Below are positions 60,101-64,000 of a stretch of 64,000 nt of DNA, one piece after another. Position numbers and translations under genes: made by a program. The notes below the pieces were generated by a model, which saw only the letters and a list, made by a program, of their open reading frames with translations, was not told where the DNA came from and made no database searches. The first letter of the stretch is position 1. Each line of letters opens with the position of its first letter. Source of the DNA: Psettodes erumei (lineage: Eukaryota > Chordata > Actinopteri > Pleuronectiformes > Psettodidae); assembly GCA_016785225.1 (NCBI GenBank), contig JAFBJZ010000376.1:310001-374000 (forward strand). Direction: 5' to 3'.

Positions 60101-62060
60101 GCGAGTGTGGACACGTTCTGGTCAGCCAGACTGCAGCTCTACTGCTGTGTCAAATTGGTTTGGTTTGGTTTGACGCTCGCTGTATCTAATATGTGTGTGC
60201 CTTTTGTGTTTGTATGTGTACTTGTAGGTGCAAAGTGGGCATGTCATTGTTATGTACAAGAAAAAAGACACAGGAATGTGAAGAGGAAGAGGAGAAGAAG
60301 GGGGGAAAAACAAGAAGAAAGCTCCTTCAGTGTTGGATCTGCTGTGAGATAAAAGACTCCAGAGCAATGAACCTGCTGGAGTGGAAACAGACAGAAATAA
60401 TGAAGACGTTCTGAATAATTTACACACCGGCCAACTGTTTTGTGTTTATTAATTCACTTTTTACTTGTTCTTTTGTTAGCGCACTTCAAAGCTCAGCTAG
60501 CACAAGTCAACGAGAATTGTTTTGGTGAACTGGTACACATGCAACAATATTCTTAATTAGATGAATTAACTGAGATCTCAGCTCAGCGTAATTACGCTGC
60601 CTGTTCTCTTTCTGTTGGCCTTGAGTCACAGCGCATTCATTAACATTCCCTGTGTTGTTGGATATTACTACCGTGTTTCACAAAGTCTCAGCCTGATGGC
60701 GTAAATCAAATCTTAACAGAAAAAACTGGGTTGAAAAATGCTGCTGATGTGTTCCTTCCACAGTACAAATGGACAAAACATGCCAACTGGGGACTCGGGA
60801 TTACTGATCGAGGTGACAGTCAACAGTGTGTTTATCTGTATCGCCACTGTGATGGCCTGGCTACCTGTCCAGGTTGTTGCCCTGCAGGCTGCAGCCTCCT
60901 GCAAGCTGGAACTGGAACAAGCAAACAAAGGATTACATCAAAAAGTTTCCACTGTATCTAAAGCTGGGGCTCAATTTTTATCCTCTCCTTGCTCTCGACA
61001 CTGTCAAGAATAAAACCACTTTTCTAATCTATTTATTTTCTGCATAAGATGTGAAATTTTGATGAGGAAACAGTCCATTCTTTCTCAATCAGCTTTTAAA
61101 ATGGTGAAATTTAGCAGTAACATCAATTCATTTCAATGAAATCGCCGCCATCAGCTCATAAGGGACAAACTACATCTGCCCGGATCTTTCATGTCAAATT
61201 TGCAATTCGCAGGAGAAAGGTTGGTCTCAAAATGTATCATCATTTTTAAAAGATTTTTGAGAAAATGTGTCTTTGAGGGATTTGTATGCACTTCAGCTAT
61301 GAAAAATAAAGAAAAACAGATGGCAGAAACGAGTGGGGTGGGGATTTAAAGGATATCCAGTCACCATTATTCAGCTTTCATTAGTCTCTGAAATATATAC
61401 TGTATACATACAGTATGTACATGTTAACACCCCGTAATGAAGCATCGTTTATCATTTAGACAACAAGTCCACAGCAATGCCTGGAACTTCAGCCAGGACA
61501 CTGAACAGCCAAAATCACTCATCACGAGTATTCACACATTGCCAATACTAATAGAATTTGAACACTTAACGGGTATATGTAGGGAATGTATTATTGCTAC
61601 CGCCATACTCTACTGACTTTCCAACAACAGACTTTATCTCCTGAAATTTCAGTGTGCAATCAGTGGCAGCCATAGCTAAAGGAGAGGTCTGCATGTACAC
61701 AGACAAAGCACTACCTTGTACAGGAGTCCATGTGCTCCAATGGCTGTGTGCTGAGCTCTTTTATGTGTGTGTTTACACACACAGTGTATGAGAACACGCC
61801 TCGCACAGCATGCCACCTCGCAAATCAAAGCAGTGCTGGCACGCAGGGGAGTGGGGCTGTAAAAGTAGGAGAAGGCAGACAGATGCAACGGTTTTGAAGT
61901 AGACACACTCAGGTTGAAATGTCAGTTCTCGCTGTTGTTGCACTTCAGTGATTTCTCAGATATGCTGTCCATAGACCTTCATTTACTTTTCATAAAGGTT
62001 CTACTTTCTTTTTCTGTCTTTCAGTTTAGCTGTCGTCGCATAACTTTCCGACTATCTGTC
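52158..62060. other. Long intergenic stretch
   Basis: No credible exon is seen. (GT)n at 54151-54187 and 59019-59045, an A/T homopolymer at 52882-52902, a GC-rich patch at 59125-59345, and high-complexity AT-rich blocks at 56150-56480, 57000-57200 and 60540-60660. A 91-codon frame at 60738-61013 is of unknown meaning. Confidence 0.4.
54151..54187. repeat. (GT)n microsatellite
   Basis: About eighteen GT units, with an imperfect CA tract at about 54288-54330 in opposite sense. Confidence 0.95.
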
Positions 62061-62072
62061 ACAGAAGTTCAG

Positions 62073-62146
62073 GTTGCCTAGCAACAGGGTCGTGCTTGTC
62101 GCAGCAGGTTGCCCCAATGACAGTCGCTAGGCGGAAGCCTGGCAAC
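62073..62146. promoter_or_regulatory. RFX/X-box site cluster
   Basis: A perfect palindromic X-box GTTGCCTAGCAAC lies at 62073-62085. Half-sites GTTGCC (62108-62113) and GGCAAC (62141-62146) follow. Such motifs bind RFX factors, which control ciliary and other promoters. No adjacent gene is visible, so the target is unknown. Confidence 0.45.
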
Positions 62147-62442
62147 AAAGACATCAGGTGTTGCTTCCCACTGCTTGTCTGCGGACACTTCCATCAACTT
62201 CCAATGGCTGCAGCGTGTGTGTGTGTTTGTACAGCGTGTGTCTGTTCACTTCTGCTCCGGTGAGCAGCAGAGGTTCTGCTGACGCTATCCAGACCCTTTC
62301 CCATCTCTAATTATGGTGTCTGTGTGTGTGTGTGTGTGAGGAGAGAGTGTTTGTGTGTTGATTTCTGCTTGAGTGATCGGTCACCGAGTGCAGCTCACAG
62401 CGGAAGCTTTGCTCATGCCAGCTTGTCAGCCACAAAGAAAGA

Positions 62443-64000
62443 CTATGACCTGTTTTGCATTTTTAACACCTTTTATCCTGTGGAGTGTTTATAAAACACT
62501 ATTATTTGATGTTTTGAGTCAGTCATTTTAGGACAAAATTTTTTTTGACATTTTTTTTTGCCAAAAAACGACATAGTATAGTATGGCTTTTTTTTTTTTT
62601 TTACATTTGGTGACATGCTATAATATGACCTGTTTTGCTTTAACACCTTTTATCCTGTGGAGTGTTTTAAAAAACACTATTATTTGATGTTTTGAGTCAT
62701 TTTTAGGACAAAATTTTTTTGACATTTTTGCCACCTTTTAAAAAAACGACATAGTATAGTATGGTATGGCTTTTTTTTTTTTTTTTTTTACATTTTGGTG
62801 ACATGCTATAATATGACCTGTTTTGCATTTTTAACACCTTTTATCCTGTGGAGTGTTTATAAAACACTATTATTTGATGTTTTGAGTCATTTTAGGACAA
62901 AATTTTTTTTTTGACATTTTTTGCCAAAAAACGACATAGTATAGCATATTTTTTTTTTTACACATTTTGGTGACATGCTATAATATGACCTGTTTTGCAT
63001 TTTTAACACCTTTTATCCTGTGGAGTGTTTATAAAACACTATTATTTGATGTTTTGAGTCATTTTTAGGACAAAATTTTTTTGACATTTTTGCCAAAAAA
63101 CGACATAGTATAGTATATTTTTTTTTTTTACATTTTGGTGACATGCTATAATATGACCTGTTTTGCATTTTTAACACCTTTTATCCTGTGGAGTGTTTAT
63201 AAAACACTATTATTTGATGTTTTGAGTCATTTTTAGGACAAATTTTTTTTTTGACATTTTTTGCCAAAAAACGACATAGTACAGCATGGCATTTTTTTTG
63301 TATTTTGGTGACATGCTATAATATGACCTGTTTTGCATTTTTAACACCTTTTATCCTGTGGAGTGTTTATAAAACACTATTATTTGATGTTTTGAGTCAT
63401 TTTAGGACAAAATTTTTTTTGACATTTTTGCCAAAAAACGACATATAGTATAGTATATGGCTTTTTTTTTTTACATTTTGGTGACATGCTATAATATGAC
63501 CTGTTTTGCATTTTTAACACCTTTTATCCTGTGGAGTGTTTATAAAACACTATTATTTGATGTTTTGAGTCATTTTTAGGACAAATTTTTTTTGACATTT
63601 TTTTGCCAAAAAAACGACATAGTATAGTATGGCTTTTTTTTTTTACATTTTGGTGACATGCTATAATATGACCTGTTTTGCATTTTTAACACCTTTTATC
63701 CTGTGGAGTGTTTATAAAACACTATTATTTGATGTTTTGAGTCATTTTTAGGACAAAATTTTTTTTTGACATTTTTGCCAAAAAACGACATAGTATAGTA
63801 TGGCTTTTTTTTTACATTTTGGTGACATGCTATAATATGACCTGTTTTGCATTTTAACACCTTTTATCCTGTGGAGTGTTTATAAAACACTATTATTTGA
63901 TGTTTTGAGTCATTTTTAGGACAAAATTTTTTTTTTTTTTGACATTTTTGCCAAAAAACGACATAGTATAGTATGGCTTTTTTTTTTTTTTTTTTACATT
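62443..64000. repeat. Tandem satellite array, about 172-bp unit, runs off the window
   Basis: The marker ATGACCTGTTTTGC starts at 62445, 62625, 62813, 62985, 63153, 63323, 63496, 63668 and 63837, giving spacings of 168-188 bp. The unit contains CACCTTTTATCCTGTGGAGT, GTGTTTATAAAACAC (a short palindrome), TGATGTTTTGAGTCA, AAAACGACATAGTATAGTAT and TTTTGGTGACATGCTATAAT. Most length variation is in poly-T tracts. The left edge is abrupt at about 62443 and the right edge lies beyond the window. It is AT-rich and non-coding; the open frame at 63251-63448 is an artefact of one unit. Confidence 0.95.

Noticed and set aside
63251..63448. 65-codon ORF in the terminal array
   Set aside because: It spans the satellite units and reflects poly-T composition; the frame is broken in other units.
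62443..64000. CRISPR-like array
   Set aside because: Units of about 172 bp repeat head-to-tail with no unique spacers, in a vertebrate genome; it is a satellite.

Overview
The window looks like nuclear DNA from a bony fish, most probably a percomorph teleost. Genes have introns with GT-AG junctions, gene density is low, (CA)n/(GT)n microsatellites are abundant, and several dispersed sequences resemble well-known teleost repeats. No species can be named, and there is no sign of prokaryotic or viral genes.

Three protein-coding loci can be supported. (1) 4633-4782 (+) is the last coding exon of dymeclin (dym); the rest of dym lies upstream of the window. (2) 12245-15217 (-) is a complete five-exon kelch-like gene closest to KLHL10 (BTB, BACK and kelch repeats, 586 aa), a predicted CUL3 ubiquitin-ligase adaptor. 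(3) 17486-33573 (+) is a complete four-exon smad7 gene (376 aa), the inhibitory SMAD of TGF-beta/BMP signalling. Its exons are 17486-17951, 18891-18944, 22506-22577 and 33035-33573. From recalled human gene order, the DYM to SMAD7 head-to-tail arrangement is conserved. The klhl10-like gene sits between them on the opposite strand, and its 5' end faces the smad7 promoter.

Layout: 1-4632 is presumed dym intron with repeat relics. 4783-12244 is intergenic and holds one conserved-looking AT-rich block near 10.3-10.56 kb. 12.2-15.2 kb is klhl10-like, with a striking inverted repeat just upstream of its start. 15.4-17.5 kb is the shared upstream region and smad7 promoter/5'UTR, which carries a perfect palindromic Smad-binding element next to an E-box. 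17.5-33.6 kb is smad7, including a 10.5-kb intron 3. 33.6-34 kb is the smad7 3'UTR. From about 34 to 62.4 kb there is no convincing gene. This long stretch contains microsatellites, transposon relics and several high-complexity blocks that could be long-range regulatory elements. 62.44-64.0 kb is a tandem array of about 172-bp units (nine starts seen) that runs off the window edge.

I found no previously undescribed multi-gene system. The most notable signals are regulatory or structural: the conserved autoregulatory SBE/E-box in the smad7 promoter, overlapping upstream ORFs before a weak-context smad7 start codon, a dense CAGAC cluster in smad7 intron 3, a (CA)n tract next to the exon 3 splice site, the inverted repeat at the klhl10 5' end, an RFX/X-box cluster at 62.1 kb, and the terminal satellite array. 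All family assignments rest on reading translated sequence against remembered family members; no database search was run.
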